A stretch of DNA of 59,313 nucleotides. Origin: Paracoccaceae bacterium. Lineage in GTDB: Bacteria; Pseudomonadota; Alphaproteobacteria; Rhodobacterales; Rhodobacteraceae. Both the position numbers and the translations under genes were made by a program. The stretch spans positions 1 to 59,313 of the forward strand of contig PAPN01000061.1 of the NCBI GenBank assembly GCA_002708925.1, in the 5' to 3' direction. Each line of letters begins with the position of its first letter. The stretch's first letter is position 1. The notes beneath the pieces are model-generated. The model was not told where the DNA came from, searched no databases, and worked only from the letters and a program-made list of their open reading frames with translations. Below are positions 38,462-47,385 of the stretch, piece after piece.

Positions 38462-39469
38462 ATGCTGACATTCACGATACGTCGATTGGTTCTGTCCGTT
38501 CCGACGCTGTTGTTCATCAGTCTTGTTATCTTTCTGCTGCTGGAACTGGCCCCCGGCGATCCGATGGCCCAGGTTCCGCTGACCGTTCCCCCCGATGTCA
38601 AAGAACGTATGCGCGAGGCCCTGGGCCTGGGCGATCCGGTGCATGTGCGTTTCGCCAAATGGCTGGTGCAGTTCTTCTGGGTCGAGCCTCAGGTGCTGAT
38701 CGACAATCTGTTCGGCACCTCGCTGACCGAGGGCCAGCAGCGTGTGCTGTCCTGGCAGACCCGCAGCCCGGTGATGGACATCGTTGTCCAGCGCCTGCCC
38801 CAGACCCTGTGGGTGGTGGGGCTGTCCTATGTGGTGGGCGTGCTGATCGCGCTGCCCATCGGAATCTATTCGGCCTACCGGCAATATTCGATGTTTGATC
38901 AGCTGGGCACCTTTATTTCGATGATCGGCTTTTCGGTGCCCACCTTCTTTACCGGCGTGTTGCTGATCGTGATCTTCTCGGTCCATCTGGGCTGGTTCCC
39001 GTCGATTTACGACACCACGCATAAGGTGACGGACTGGGACAGTTTCGTGCACCAATTGCGCCAGATTGCGATGCCGGTCTTTGTGCTGGCGCTGTATAAT
39101 GCGGCGCAGGTCAGCCGGTTCATGCGGGCCTCGATGCTGGACAACCTGAATCAGGATTACGTCCGCACCGCCCGCGCCAAGGGCCTGGGCGAAAAAACCG
39201 TCGTGCTGCTCCATGTGCTGCGCAACTCGATGATCCCGGTGGTGACGGTGATCGCCCTGGGCGTGCCGCAGGTTTTTGGCGGCGCGATCATCACCGAGCA
39301 GGTGTTCAAGGTGAACGGGCTGGGCCATCTGCTGATCGGCGCGATCGAGGCCAATGACCTGCCGATGGTGCAGACCCTGACCTTTATCTTTGCGCTGCTG
39401 ATCGTGCTGTTCAACCTGATTGCCGATGTTCTCTATGGCATTCTGGACCCGAGGATTCGCTATGACTGA
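38462..39469 (+). CDS. Peptide ABC transporter permease (DppB/GsiC-like)
   Basis: 335 residues with an N-terminal helix (about 8-30) and five further membrane helices. The N-terminus MLTFTIRRLVLSVPTLLFIS and the coupling motif region DYVRTARAKGLGEKTVVLLH are typical of the first permease of peptide/nickel importers. It overlaps the second permease by 8 bases and follows the attenuating hairpin. Confidence 0.94.
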   Translation: MLTFTIRRLVLSVPTLLFISLVIFLLLELAPGDPMAQVPLTVPPDVKERMREALGLGDPVHVRFAKWLVQFFWVEPQVLIDNLFGTSLTEGQQRVLSWQTRSPVMDIVVQRLPQTLWVVGLSYVVGVLIALPIGIYSAYRQYSMFDQLGTFISMIGFSVPTFFTGVLLIVIFSVHLGWFPSIYDTTHKVTDWDSFVHQLRQIAMPVFVLALYNAAQVSRFMRASMLDNLNQDYVRTARAKGLGEKTVVLLHVLRNSMIPVVTVIALGVPQVFGGAIITEQVFKVNGLGHLLIGAIEANDLPMVQTLTFIFALLIVLFNLIADVLYGILDPRIRYD

Positions 39470-40424
39470 GCCCGTCGAAAAAGTCATCCCCGGCGCGGGC
39501 GGCGCCACCCCCGCAGGCGCCCTGAGCGATCCCATCCCCGTGGCGCCTCCGCGCAGTCAGTGGCGCGACATCTGGGACCAGTTCAAGCACCACAAAGGCG
39601 CGATGCTGGGCGGGATCATCTTTCTGCTGATCGTTCTGGTGGTCTTTGTCGGGCCGCTGTTCTGGCCCTATGACCCCACCTATATCGACATCCGTGCACG
39701 CAATCAGGGGCCCAGCCTGGCGCATCCGATGGGCACCGATCAGTTGGGCCGCGATACCTTTGCCCGGATGATGGCCGGCGGGCAGATCAGTGTCTCGGTC
39801 GGGATCACGGCCATGTTGCTGGCGCTGTTTCTGGGCAGCCTGGTTGGCGTGCTGGCCGGTTTTTTCAAACGCCTGGACGGGCTGCTGATGCGCTTGACCG
39901 ATCTGTTTCTGGCGCTGCCTTTGCTGCCGCTTCTGCTGGTGATGGTGCTGCTGTTCCGAGACCCGCTAAACGCCGCCTTCGGCCCCGAGCGGGGGATTTT
40001 CATCCTGATCGTCGTGGCCATCGGCGTGACCAGCTGGATGCCCACCGCACGCATTGTCCGCGGCGACGTGCTGGCTCTGAAAGAGCGGGAATTCGTGCTG
40101 GCCGCGCGCTCGATCGGGACCACGAACACCAAGATGATCACCCGCCACATCCTGCCCAACGTGCTGTCTCCGATCATGGTGTCCGCCACGCTGGGCATCG
40201 CCAACGCAATCATCACCGAATCCGCGCTGTCCTTCCTTGGGCTGGGCTTTCCACCGGATTTCCCCACCTGGGGGCGGCTGCTGTTCGATGCGACGGATTA
40301 TCTGCAACAATATCCCGAACGCGTGTTCTGGCCCGGCGTGGCGATCTCGCTGACGGTGCTGAGCGTGAATTACCTGGGCGACGGGCTGCGCGATGCGCTG
40401 GATCCGCGTATTCGCGGGCGCTGA
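39462..40424 (+). CDS. Peptide ABC transporter permease (DppC/GsiD-like)
   Basis: 320 residues. A Pro-rich N-terminal tail precedes the helix at about 42-66; GTDQLGRDTFARMMAGGQIS is the family signature and EFVLAARSIGTTNTKMITRH is the ATPase-coupling motif. The ATG at 39462 lies inside the end of the first permease gene. A terminator follows. Confidence 0.94.
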   Translation: MTEPVEKVIPGAGGATPAGALSDPIPVAPPRSQWRDIWDQFKHHKGAMLGGIIFLLIVLVVFVGPLFWPYDPTYIDIRARNQGPSLAHPMGTDQLGRDTFARMMAGGQISVSVGITAMLLALFLGSLVGVLAGFFKRLDGLLMRLTDLFLALPLLPLLLVMVLLFRDPLNAAFGPERGIFILIVVAIGVTSWMPTARIVRGDVLALKEREFVLAARSIGTTNTKMITRHILPNVLSPIMVSATLGIANAIITESALSFLGLGFPPDFPTWGRLLFDATDYLQQYPERVFWPGVAISLTVLSVNYLGDGLRDALDPRIRGR

Positions 40425-40444
40425 GTGCAAAAAAGGATCAAGAT

Positions 40445-40475
40445 ACGGCCTGCCTGTGACCCGGCGGGCCGTTTT
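40445..40475 (+). terminator. Terminator after the permease operon
   Basis: ACGGCCTGCC (40445-40454) pairs with GGCGGGCCGT (40463-40472) with one G-T wobble, then TTTTC. The T-run is short. Confidence 0.6.
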
Positions 40476-40532
40476 CATCTGAATCCATTCGCATAAATAG
40501 ATTCGTTTTGATTTTCCTGCGGTTTCAGAAAA

Positions 40533-40561
40533 CTGTTCCGCATTCATGGGCAAAGGAACAG
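40533..40561. promoter_or_regulatory. Inverted repeat upstream of the YeeE/YedE gene
   Basis: CTGTTCC (40533-40539) and GGAACAG (40555-40561) are perfect 7-base arms 15 bases apart, 74 bases before the start codon. It may be an operator for a sulfur-responsive regulator; no consensus is matched. Confidence 0.4.
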
Positions 40562-40634
40562 AGCCACGCTCTTGATCTATGCCTCCAGCCGCTGCATTTG
40601 GGAAAAAGTTCCAAACCACCGCTGAGGACAGATC

Positions 40635-41696
40635 ATGTTTGAAACCTTCGGCTTCGAAGAGCTTACCGCCCCGCAGGCGGCCGTTTATTTTGCGCTGGCC
40701 ATTGGGTTGGCATTCGGCATGCTGGCACAGATCACCAGGTTCTGCTTTCGCCGCGCCATCGTGGGCGAGGACCGCAAACAGGCCGCAGGCGTCTGGCTGA
40801 CCGCTCTGGCCGTGGCCATTCTGGGCACGCAGGGCGCTGTTGCGGCCCAGCTGATCGGCTTCGAGGATCACCGCTTCATGGCCGCCGACCTGCCCGTGCT
40901 GGCCATTGTCGTCGGCGGGCTGCTGTTCGGGATCGGCATGGTGCTGACGCGCGGCTGTGTCTCGCGGCTGACGGTGCTAAGCGGATCGGGCAATCTGCGC
41001 GCCCTGCTGGTTCTGGTGGTTTTTGCCGTTGTCGCCCATGCCACGCTGAAGGGCCTGCTGGCGCCGCTGCGCACCAGCCTGGGCGGCTATACCGTAGCGC
41101 TGGAAAATGCCGCCTTGCCGGGCAATCCGCTGTTCTGGGCCGGCGCGCTGGCTGTGCTGGCGCTGGGGATCGCGCTGCGTTCGGGGAACCGGGCGGGGAC
41201 GTTGCTCGGGGCTGCTGTGCTGGGCGCTCTGGTGCCGCTGGCCTGGGTCGGCACGGGGTTTATCCTGTACGATGATTTCGACCCGGTCGCGATGGAAAGC
41301 CTAAGCTTCACCCTGCCCGCCGCCGACACGCTGTTCTGGTCAATTGCCAGCAGCTCGATTCCGGCGAATTTTGGCGTCGGCCTGCTGGGCGGCGTACTGG
41401 CCGGAGCCTTCATTGCCGCGCTGATCCGTGGCCAGTTCCAGTGGCAAAGCTTCGAAAGCCCGCGCCAGACCGGCCGCTACCTGAGCGGCGCGGCGCTGAT
41501 GGGCGTGGGCGGCGTGCTGGCGGGCGGCTGCACGCTGGGCGCGGGCCTGTCGGGCATCCCCACCCTGTCGATTGCCGCGATCCTGGCGATTGTCAGCATC
41601 GGGCTGGGGGGCTGGAGTGCCGGACGGGTGCTTAGTGCATCTTCTTCTGAATCCGGCGCAGCATCCACCACACCGCCCCTACAACCGGCACAGTAA
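40635..41696 (+). CDS. YeeE/YedE family sulfur (thiosulfate-type) transporter
   Basis: 353-residue membrane protein with roughly nine to twelve helices. The conserved cysteines of the family are in place: Cys37 (TRFCFRRAI), Cys108 (LTRGCVSR) and Cys299 (LAGGCTLGAGLSG). Studied YeeE proteins pass thiosulfate through hydrogen bonds with such cysteines. No TsuB/TusA-like partner is adjacent. Its last 65 bases overlap the end of the convergent DUF3422 gene, so its Ser/Thr/Pro-rich tail is probably dispensable. Confidence 0.88.
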   Translation: MFETFGFEELTAPQAAVYFALAIGLAFGMLAQITRFCFRRAIVGEDRKQAAGVWLTALAVAILGTQGAVAAQLIGFEDHRFMAADLPVLAIVVGGLLFGIGMVLTRGCVSRLTVLSGSGNLRALLVLVVFAVVAHATLKGLLAPLRTSLGGYTVALENAALPGNPLFWAGALAVLALGIALRSGNRAGTLLGAAVLGALVPLAWVGTGFILYDDFDPVAMESLSFTLPAADTLFWSIASSSIPANFGVGLLGGVLAGAFIAALIRGQFQWQSFESPRQTGRYLSGAALMGVGGVLAGGCTLGAGLSGIPTLSIAAILAIVSIGLGGWSAGRVLSASSSESGAASTTPPLQPAQ

Positions 41697-42906
41697 GCGC
41701 CGCCGTCAGCTCGGCCTTACTCAGGCCGAGCGCCCCGGCCAGCGGATAGGCCGCATAGGACGCCAGCGACACCGCGTAATAGCTGATCGCCACGACCGAC
41801 AGCCCCTCGACCGTCTTTTGCAGGCGCAATTGCAGATCGGCGCGGCGGTCCATGCTTTCCAGCAGCTTCTGGTTCTGGGCCGAGCGTTCCACATCCACCC
41901 GCGTGCGCAGCAGTTCGCCCGCACGAATGGCCCGGTCGGCCATGGCGGCCAGGCGGCGCTCGGTGGATTTGACGGTGCGCATGGCCGGATCATAGCGGCG
42001 CATCATGAATTCATTGAAGGTCTGGCGCCCGTCAAAGCGGTGCTCGCGCAGAACCTGGATACGGTCATGAACGATCGCCTCATAGGCCGCCGTCGCCCCG
42101 AACCGGAATGAATTGCGCGCCACCATGCGTTCCAGCTCGGCCGAGGTGCGCAGCAGCCCCGTCAGCGTTTCATCCGCCGAGTTGTCATCGCTGGTCATCT
42201 GATCCATCAGGCTGGTCAGCTGCCCATCCAGCATCGCCAACCGCACGGCCAGCTCTTTGGTGCGGGCGAAACCCAGCATGGACAGGCTTTTGTAGGTTTC
42301 GATCTCGCACAGGCGGGTGACGATCCGGCCAATCCGGCGCGCGCCCGTTCCCGGCGCGACGAACACCGCAAAGCGCAGATGCCCCGCCGGATCGATCCGG
42401 AAATCGCCGGCAATCACCCCCGCATCGTCCAAAACACGGCTAGAGGCCAGGCTTTCGGGGACAAACCAGTCGTTGCAATGCGCCACGACCTGCTCTTTGT
42501 CGGCCATCGGCGCGACCCGGATCAACGCCGAGGTCACCCGGTCCCCCGGTGCTTTTTCCAGCCAGTCGCCGGGGAACACGTCAAAATCCACCGGATCGAA
42601 AGGCCGGTCGCTGAGGTTTTCGCAAAAGGCCGTGTAGGTGACGAATTCGGTGTGCTGTTCCCACTTGAGCAGATGGCGGCCCAGCTTACCGAAATAATGC
42701 GTGGCGCCGGGCTGCGGATGCGGTGCGCCATAGCGATCCAGCAGCGCAATCAGATGCGCCCGGTCATGCGCGCGGTCGCGGCTGGCCGCATCCTCGGCGC
42801 GTTTGATCGCCAGAAACGCCGCTGTCCCCGGCACCGCCAGAGACGGGAAAGGACGGGCGTGCAGCTCGTTCGCCAATTCATAGCGCAATGGGTGGTCAGT
42901 GATCAT
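41632..42906 (-). CDS. DUF3422 family membrane-anchored protein
   Basis: 424 residues. The N-terminus DHPLRYELANELHARPFPSL is the DUF3422 hallmark; a long charged helical region follows (about 225-360), then two C-terminal hydrophobic segments (about 365-390 and 397-415). Function is unknown. I chose the ATG at 42906, which has GAGG eight bases upstream and matches the usual length; a GTG at 42948 has no ribosome site. Its end overlaps the YeeE gene by 65 bases tail to tail. Confidence 0.88.
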   Translation of the reverse strand: MITDHPLRYELANELHARPFPSLAVPGTAAFLAIKRAEDAASRDRAHDRAHLIALLDRYGAPHPQPGATHYFGKLGRHLLKWEQHTEFVTYTAFCENLSDRPFDPVDFDVFPGDWLEKAPGDRVTSALIRVAPMADKEQVVAHCNDWFVPESLASSRVLDDAGVIAGDFRIDPAGHLRFAVFVAPGTGARRIGRIVTRLCEIETYKSLSMLGFARTKELAVRLAMLDGQLTSLMDQMTSDDNSADETLTGLLRTSAELERMVARNSFRFGATAAYEAIVHDRIQVLREHRFDGRQTFNEFMMRRYDPAMRTVKSTERRLAAMADRAIRAGELLRTRVDVERSAQNQKLLESMDRRADLQLRLQKTVEGLSVVAISYYAVSLASYAAYPLAGALGLSKAELTAALTVPVVGAVWWMLRRIQKKMH

Positions 42907-42953
42907 TCGTGCGGCCTCGGTCAGGTTCGATGCGGCCACAGATGCCACATCAT

Positions 42954-42977
42954 TTGAAAAAGATAAAGCTTTTTCAA
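42954..42977. promoter_or_regulatory. Palindrome TTGAAAAAG-N6-CTTTTTCAA upstream of DUF3422
   Basis: Perfect 9-base arms around ATAAAG, 48 bases upstream of the DUF3422 start. It is not GC-rich, so an operator is more likely than a terminator for the thioesterase gene. Confidence 0.45.
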
Positions 42978-42991
42978 TGACTTGAAGGAAT

Positions 42992-43009
42992 GCAACGGTA
43001 TACTGTTGC
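42992..43009. promoter_or_regulatory. 18-base near-perfect palindrome between thioesterase and DUF3422 genes
   Basis: GCAACGGTATACTGTTGC is self-complementary except at one G-T pair. It starts 3 bases after the thioesterase stop, with no T-run after it. A regulatory site or short stabilising hairpin. Confidence 0.4.
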
Positions 43010-43011
43010 CG

Positions 43012-43425
43012 TTATTTCCCGCGATTGACTGCGGCCATCGTCCCCTGGGCCGCCGCGCAGAGCCGCTCTTGGCCATCTTGCACCGCGAAAACATCGGCGC
43101 GGCAGACGGCCTGTGTCTTGCCAAAGGACATCACCGTCCCGCGTGCAATCAGCGCCTCGCCCACGCCGGGGCGGATCAGGTTCAGCTTATATTCCAGCGT
43201 CACCACATCGCCCAGCCTGGACCCTCCGGCAAAGGAAATCGCATTATCCGCCATCGTGGACACCAGCCCCCCATGCGCAAAGCCATGCTGCTGCAAATGG
43301 TCGGGCCTTAGCGGCAAAAGCAGCTCGGCCAGGCCGGGCTCAAAGCGGGTCAGCTCAACCCCAAGCAGCACGCTGAACGGCTGCTGCGCCAGGATTTTGC
43401 GCCCCATTTCCAGAATATCGGTCAT
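43012..43425 (-). CDS. PaaI family hotdog-fold thioesterase
   Basis: 137 residues. The hotdog signature HGFAHGGLVSTMADNAISFA (about 47-66) carries the G-G-x2-x3-x-D pattern that binds and hydrolyses acyl-CoA in PaaI-type thioesterases, and YKLNLIRPGVGEALIARG forms the following strands. GGGAGG precedes the ATG at 43425. The acyl-CoA substrate is unknown. It lies downstream of pntB, but a terminator separates them. Confidence 0.88.
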   Translation of the reverse strand: MTDILEMGRKILAQQPFSVLLGVELTRFEPGLAELLLPLRPDHLQQHGFAHGGLVSTMADNAISFAGGSRLGDVVTLEYKLNLIRPGVGEALIARGTVMSFGKTQAVCRADVFAVQDGQERLCAAAQGTMAAVNRGK

Positions 43426-43533
43426 GTCAAAGCCTCCCTGATGGCAGCAAAGCACACGGGGCCAGCATGTCAAAACCGACGCCACGTCAGAGCAGAGCCT
43501 TCCCCAAAGGCACCCCCCGGCCGACCCAGACGC

Positions 43534-43560
43534 AAAAAGGGCGCCCCGAAAGGCGCCCTT
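43534..43560 (-). terminator. Intrinsic terminator after pntB
   Basis: AAGGGCGCC and GGCGCCCTT form a 9-bp stem around a 6-base loop; on the minus strand it is followed by a T-run. It starts 23 bases after the pntB stop. Confidence 0.85.
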
Positions 43561-43582
43561 CGCAATTCCCAATGACCGTGGA

Positions 43583-45016
43583 TCAGGAGATCTTGGTCAG
43601 CAGCTCGTCCAGCGACTTCTTCGCGTCGCCATAGAACATGCGGGTGTTTTCCTTGTAGAACAGCGGGTTTTCGATGCCCGAATACCCGGTGCCCTGACCA
43701 CGTTTCGACACGAACACCTGTTTCGCCTTCCAGCATTCCAGAACCGGCATCCCGGCGATGGGGCTGTTGGGGTCTTCCTGTGCGGCCGGGTTCACGATGT
43801 CGTTCGAGCCGATCACGATAACCACATCCGTTTCGGGGAAGTCGTCGTTGATCTCGTCCATCTCCATCACGATGTCATAGGGCACCTTGGCCTCGGCCAG
43901 CAGCACGTTCATGTGGCCCGGCAGACGGCCGGCAACGGGGTGAATGGCGAAACGCACCTCTTTGCCCTTGGCGCGCAGACGTTTCGTCAGCTCCGACACG
44001 GATTGCTGAGCCTGCGCCACGGCCATGCCGTAACCGGGGATGATGATGATGCTGTCGGCCTCTTCCAGCGCGGTGGCAACACCGTCGCTGTCGATCGCGA
44101 CTTGCTCGCCCTCGACTTCCATCGCGGGGCCGGTGGTGCCACCAAAGCCGCCCAGGATCACCGAAATGAACGAACGGTTCATCGCCTTACACATGATGTA
44201 GGACAGGATCGCACCCGAGGAACCAACCAGCGCACCGACCACGATCAGCAGATCGTTGCCCAGGCTGAAACCGATCGCAGCCGCGGCCCAACCCGAATAC
44301 GAGTTCAGCATCGAGACAACAACAGGCATGTCCGCGCCGCCGATGCCCATGATCAGGTGATAGCCGATGAACAGCGCCATCAGCGTCAGGATCGCCAGCG
44401 GCAGGAAGCTGGCCGAGCCAAAGTACCACACCAGACAGACCAGCGAGATCACGGCAGCACCCGCGTTCAGGATATGGCCACCGGGCAGTTTCTGCGCGGC
44501 CGAGGTGACCTTGCCCGCCAGTTTGCCATAAGCGATGATCGAGCCGGTAAAGGTCACCGCACCGATCCAGATGCCAAGCGCCAGCTCGACCTTCAGGATG
44601 TTCAGCTCAACGGTGTCCTTCTTGGCCAGCAGGGCGGCGAAACCCTCCAGGCCTTTCTTGGCCGTATCGTCCAGCGCCAGCACGTTGCCCATTTCAATAT
44701 GCGCGTTAAAGCCCACAAAGACAGCGGCCAGACCGACCAGGCTGTGCATGGCGGCCACCAGCTGGGGCATCTCGGTCATCTGCACGCGCTGCGCGACATA
44801 ATACCCGATGGTGCCGCCCGCGGCGATCAGAACCAGCGACAGCAGCCACAGGCCCGAACCGGGGCCGATCAGCGTGGCCGCAACGGCCAGCGCCATGCCG
44901 ACGATGCCATACCAGACGGCGCGCTTGGCGCTTTCCTGGCCCGACAGGCCACCCAGCGACAGGATGAAGAGAACAGCGGCAACAACATATGCCGCAGTGG
45001 TAAATCCGAATTCCAT
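43583..45016 (-). CDS. pntB: NAD(P) transhydrogenase subunit beta
   Basis: Membrane and NADP(H)-binding subunit of proton-translocating transhydrogenase, which makes NADPH from NADH using the proton gradient. 477 residues: nine or so N-terminal helices (about 1-260) and a C-terminal dIII domain with [36 protein letters not shown] and [14 protein letters not shown]. It follows pntA after 13 bases. Confidence 0.97.
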   Translation of the reverse strand: MEFGFTTAAYVVAAVLFILSLGGLSGQESAKRAVWYGIVGMALAVAATLIGPGSGLWLLSLVLIAAGGTIGYYVAQRVQMTEMPQLVAAMHSLVGLAAVFVGFNAHIEMGNVLALDDTAKKGLEGFAALLAKKDTVELNILKVELALGIWIGAVTFTGSIIAYGKLAGKVTSAAQKLPGGHILNAGAAVISLVCLVWYFGSASFLPLAILTLMALFIGYHLIMGIGGADMPVVVSMLNSYSGWAAAAIGFSLGNDLLIVVGALVGSSGAILSYIMCKAMNRSFISVILGGFGGTTGPAMEVEGEQVAIDSDGVATALEEADSIIIIPGYGMAVAQAQQSVSELTKRLRAKGKEVRFAIHPVAGRLPGHMNVLLAEAKVPYDIVMEMDEINDDFPETDVVIVIGSNDIVNPAAQEDPNSPIAGMPVLECWKAKQVFVSKRGQGTGYSGIENPLFYKENTRMFYGDAKKSLDELLTKIS

Positions 45017-45029
45017 GTGTCCCTACTCC

Positions 45030-46604
45030 TTACGATTTCTGGAACATGGCGAGCATACGCCGGGTCACGAGGAAGCCGCCGAAGATGTTGATCCCGGCCA
45101 TAAAGACCGAAAGCGCGGCAAGGAGGATCACCAGGAACGAGCCCGATCCGATCTGCATCAGAGCGCCCAGGATGATGATCGACGAAATGGCGTTGGTCAC
45201 AGCCATCAGCGGGGTGTGCAGCGAATGCGACACGTTCCAGATCACCTGGAAGCCCACGAACACGGCCAGAACGAACACGATAAAGTGCTGCATGAAGCTG
45301 GCAGGGGCCACCAGACCCACGCCCAGCAGCAGAGCCGCACCAACCGCCAGCAGGGTCACCTGCTGTTTGGTCTGCGCCTTGAAGGCCGCAATTTCCTGCG
45401 CGCGTTTTTCTTCGGGCGTCAGTTCCTTGGGGGCTTCTTTGGGTTTCTGGGCGGCAATCGCCTGAACCTTGGGCGGCGGCGGCGGCCAGGTGATTTCCTT
45501 GTCAAAGGTCACGGTGGCGCCGCGGATCACGTCGTCTTCCATGTTGTGATTGATCTGGCCGTCCTTTTCAGGGGTCAGGTCAGTCATCATGTGACGGATG
45601 TTGGTGGCATACAGGCTGGAGGACTGCGCGGCCATGCGCGACGGGAAATCGGTGTAGCCGATGATGGTCACGCCATTTTCGGTCACGATTTTCTCGTCTG
45701 CGACGGTCAGTTTGCAGTTCCCGCCCTTTTCAGCCGCCAGATCCACGATCACGGAACCGGGCTTCATCGCCTCGACCATATCCTTGGTCCACAGCTCGGG
45801 GGCTTCGCGGTTGGGGATCAGCGCGGTGGTGATCACGATGTCCACCTCGGGGGCCAGTTCGCGGAACTTGGCCAGCTGCGCCTCGCGGAATTCGTCGGAC
45901 TGAACCGAGGCATAGCCGCCGGTGGACGCGCCATCCTGCTGTTCTTCTTCGAAGTCCAGGAACACGAACTCGGCGCCCATGGATTCGACTTGCTCGGCCA
46001 CTTCGGGACGCACGTCGAAAGCATAGGTGATCGCACCCAGCGAGGTCGCGGTCCCGATGGCAGCCAGACCGGCCACGCCGGCACCCACGACCAGAACCTT
46101 GGCGGGGGGCACTTTACCGGCGGCCGTCACCTGCCCGGTAAAGAACCGGCCAAAGTTGTTGCCTGCCTCGATCACGGCGCGATAGCCGGCGATGTTGGCC
46201 ATGGACGACAGCGCGTCCATCTTCTGAGCCCGGCTGATGCGCGGCACCATTTCCATGGCGATCACATTCGCGCCCTTGGATTTGGCAAGCTCCAGGCCCT
46301 CTTCGTTCCCTGCCGGGTTGAAGAAGCTGATCAGGGTCTGACCAGCGCTCATACGTTTCAGTTCGGTCTCGGTGGGTTGGCGCACCTTGGCGACCACATC
46401 CACACCTTTCCACAGCTGGGCTGCGGATTTGACGATCTCGACCCCGGCCTTTTCATAGACCTCATCCGAGAACCCGGCGGCGGCACCCGCCCCGGACTCG
46501 ATGGCGCATTCGTAGCCCAGCTTCTGCAATTGCAGAGCCGAGTCAGGAGTCATCGCAACGCGATTTTCTCCCTCGAACACTTCCTTAGGAGTTCCGATTT
46601 TCAA
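45030..46604 (-). CDS. pntA: NAD(P) transhydrogenase subunit alpha, single-chain form, TTG start
   Basis: 524 residues. The NAD-binding domain dI (about 1-385) has the Rossmann loop [15 protein letters not shown]; a Pro-rich hinge ([14 protein letters not shown]) leads to a C-terminal membrane part with about four helices. In many alphaproteobacteria these two parts are separate genes (pntAA, pntAB); here they are one chain. The start codon is TTG at 46604: MKIGTPKEV is the conserved N-terminus, no in-frame ATG or GTG lies nearby upstream, and AAGGGGG precedes it at a long spacing. Confidence 0.95.
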   Translation of the reverse strand: MKIGTPKEVFEGENRVAMTPDSALQLQKLGYECAIESGAGAAAGFSDEVYEKAGVEIVKSAAQLWKGVDVVAKVRQPTETELKRMSAGQTLISFFNPAGNEEGLELAKSKGANVIAMEMVPRISRAQKMDALSSMANIAGYRAVIEAGNNFGRFFTGQVTAAGKVPPAKVLVVGAGVAGLAAIGTATSLGAITYAFDVRPEVAEQVESMGAEFVFLDFEEEQQDGASTGGYASVQSDEFREAQLAKFRELAPEVDIVITTALIPNREAPELWTKDMVEAMKPGSVIVDLAAEKGGNCKLTVADEKIVTENGVTIIGYTDFPSRMAAQSSSLYATNIRHMMTDLTPEKDGQINHNMEDDVIRGATVTFDKEITWPPPPPKVQAIAAQKPKEAPKELTPEEKRAQEIAAFKAQTKQQVTLLAVGAALLLGVGLVAPASFMQHFIVFVLAVFVGFQVIWNVSHSLHTPLMAVTNAISSIIILGALMQIGSGSFLVILLAALSVFMAGINIFGGFLVTRRMLAMFQKS

Positions 46605-46673
46605 CTTTTTTGTCCCCCTTAAGAACAGTTAACCCCTTCACCCCGACATATTCGGAGCTTGTTATTCTGTGTC

Positions 46674-46690
46674 GCGCAATTTTATTGCGC
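46674..46690. promoter_or_regulatory. Inverted repeat in the pntA promoter region
   Basis: GCGCAAT-TTT-ATTGCGC, perfect 7-base arms, 70 bases upstream of the pntA start. On the minus strand it contains TTGCGC twice, a possible -35. No T-run follows, so it is more likely an operator than the terminator of the preceding gene. Confidence 0.4.
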
Positions 46691-46728
46691 AACGATTTCG
46701 CCTCAGATGCACTGAACAGACCGCTAAG

Positions 46729-47181
46729 TCAAATCCAACGACGCGTCTTTTGGCAGTACCGTGCATAATTAGCACGAAATTTCAGCCTCAGTCTGTTCTC
46801 CTCTGGTAGTACAAAGCGTTTTTCCAGAAGCCACAGCAAAAGCGGCACCAATGGCAGCGCCAGCACGGCATCGAACCACAGAACCAGCCCCGCCAGCAGC
46901 AGAACATCCCCCAGATAGATCGGATTGCGCGAGCGCGAGAAAATACCGGACGTGACCATCGCATCGGCATCGCGATGCGGGATCGCCGTGGTTCTGTGCT
47001 TGCGCATCTCAACCAGGGCCAGAACCATCAGCAGCACACCGCCGCCCACCAAAATCCCCGCCAGAAAATCCGCCCAGGCCCCGCCAAAGCTAAGCCCCAT
47101 CGGGAAAAACCGCGCCTGCGCCCAGGCCGCAATCGCAGCCGCCAGCACCCAGACCTGCGGAATATCAAGCCATTTGACCAT
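46729..47181 (-). CDS. Isoprenylcysteine carboxyl methyltransferase family membrane protein
   Basis: 150 residues with four hydrophobic segments. The C-terminal half has the ICMT/phospholipid methyltransferase signature: TSGIFSRSRNPIYLGDVLLL, then LPEENRLRLKFRANYARYCQ ending TRRWI. Bacterial members are SAM-dependent methyltransferases of mostly unknown substrate. The ATG at 47181 follows a weak AAGGGG. It is upstream of pntA on the same strand, 124 bases away. Confidence 0.85.
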   Translation of the reverse strand: MVKWLDIPQVWVLAAAIAAWAQARFFPMGLSFGGAWADFLAGILVGGGVLLMVLALVEMRKHRTTAIPHRDADAMVTSGIFSRSRNPIYLGDVLLLAGLVLWFDAVLALPLVPLLLWLLEKRFVLPEENRLRLKFRANYARYCQKTRRWI

Positions 47182-47334
47182 TAGGATGGCGCCCCTTGTT
47201 TGTGCACGGGGACACCCCCCGGAATCATCTGCTGCGCCAGACCGACGCTGCGGCTGCACAATGGCACTATTTTGTTGAGGTTGCCATGCGTCATCTTTTT
47301 TACCATACCTGAGAGGATGGTTTGCACCGCACGC

Positions 47335-47376
47335 TGCAAAAGTTTGCAACGCGGGCGGCCTTTGCGGCCTGCCCGC
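47335..47376 (-). terminator. Probable terminator and palindrome after the MBL-fold gene
   Basis: GCGGGCGGCC (47351-47360) pairs with GGCC-T-GCCCGC (47366-47376), one bulged base. On the minus strand it is followed by TGCAAA-CT-TTTGCA (47348-47335), a 14-base palindrome whose T-run is only TTTT. The remaining gap to 47182 shows nothing further I can assign. Confidence 0.4.
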
Positions 47377-47385
47377 CATAGAGGG

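Noticed and set aside
30263..41696. Genomic island or defence system in the transporter region
   Set aside because: No integrase, tRNA, transposase, composition shift or nuclease/effector genes are visible; the genes are metabolic and share the host codon style.
47244..47265. Possible sigma-54 promoter (TGGCAC followed by TTG)
   Set aside because: The spacing and the -12 element do not fit the TGGCAC-N5-TTGC consensus, and the orientation does not suit either neighbouring gene.
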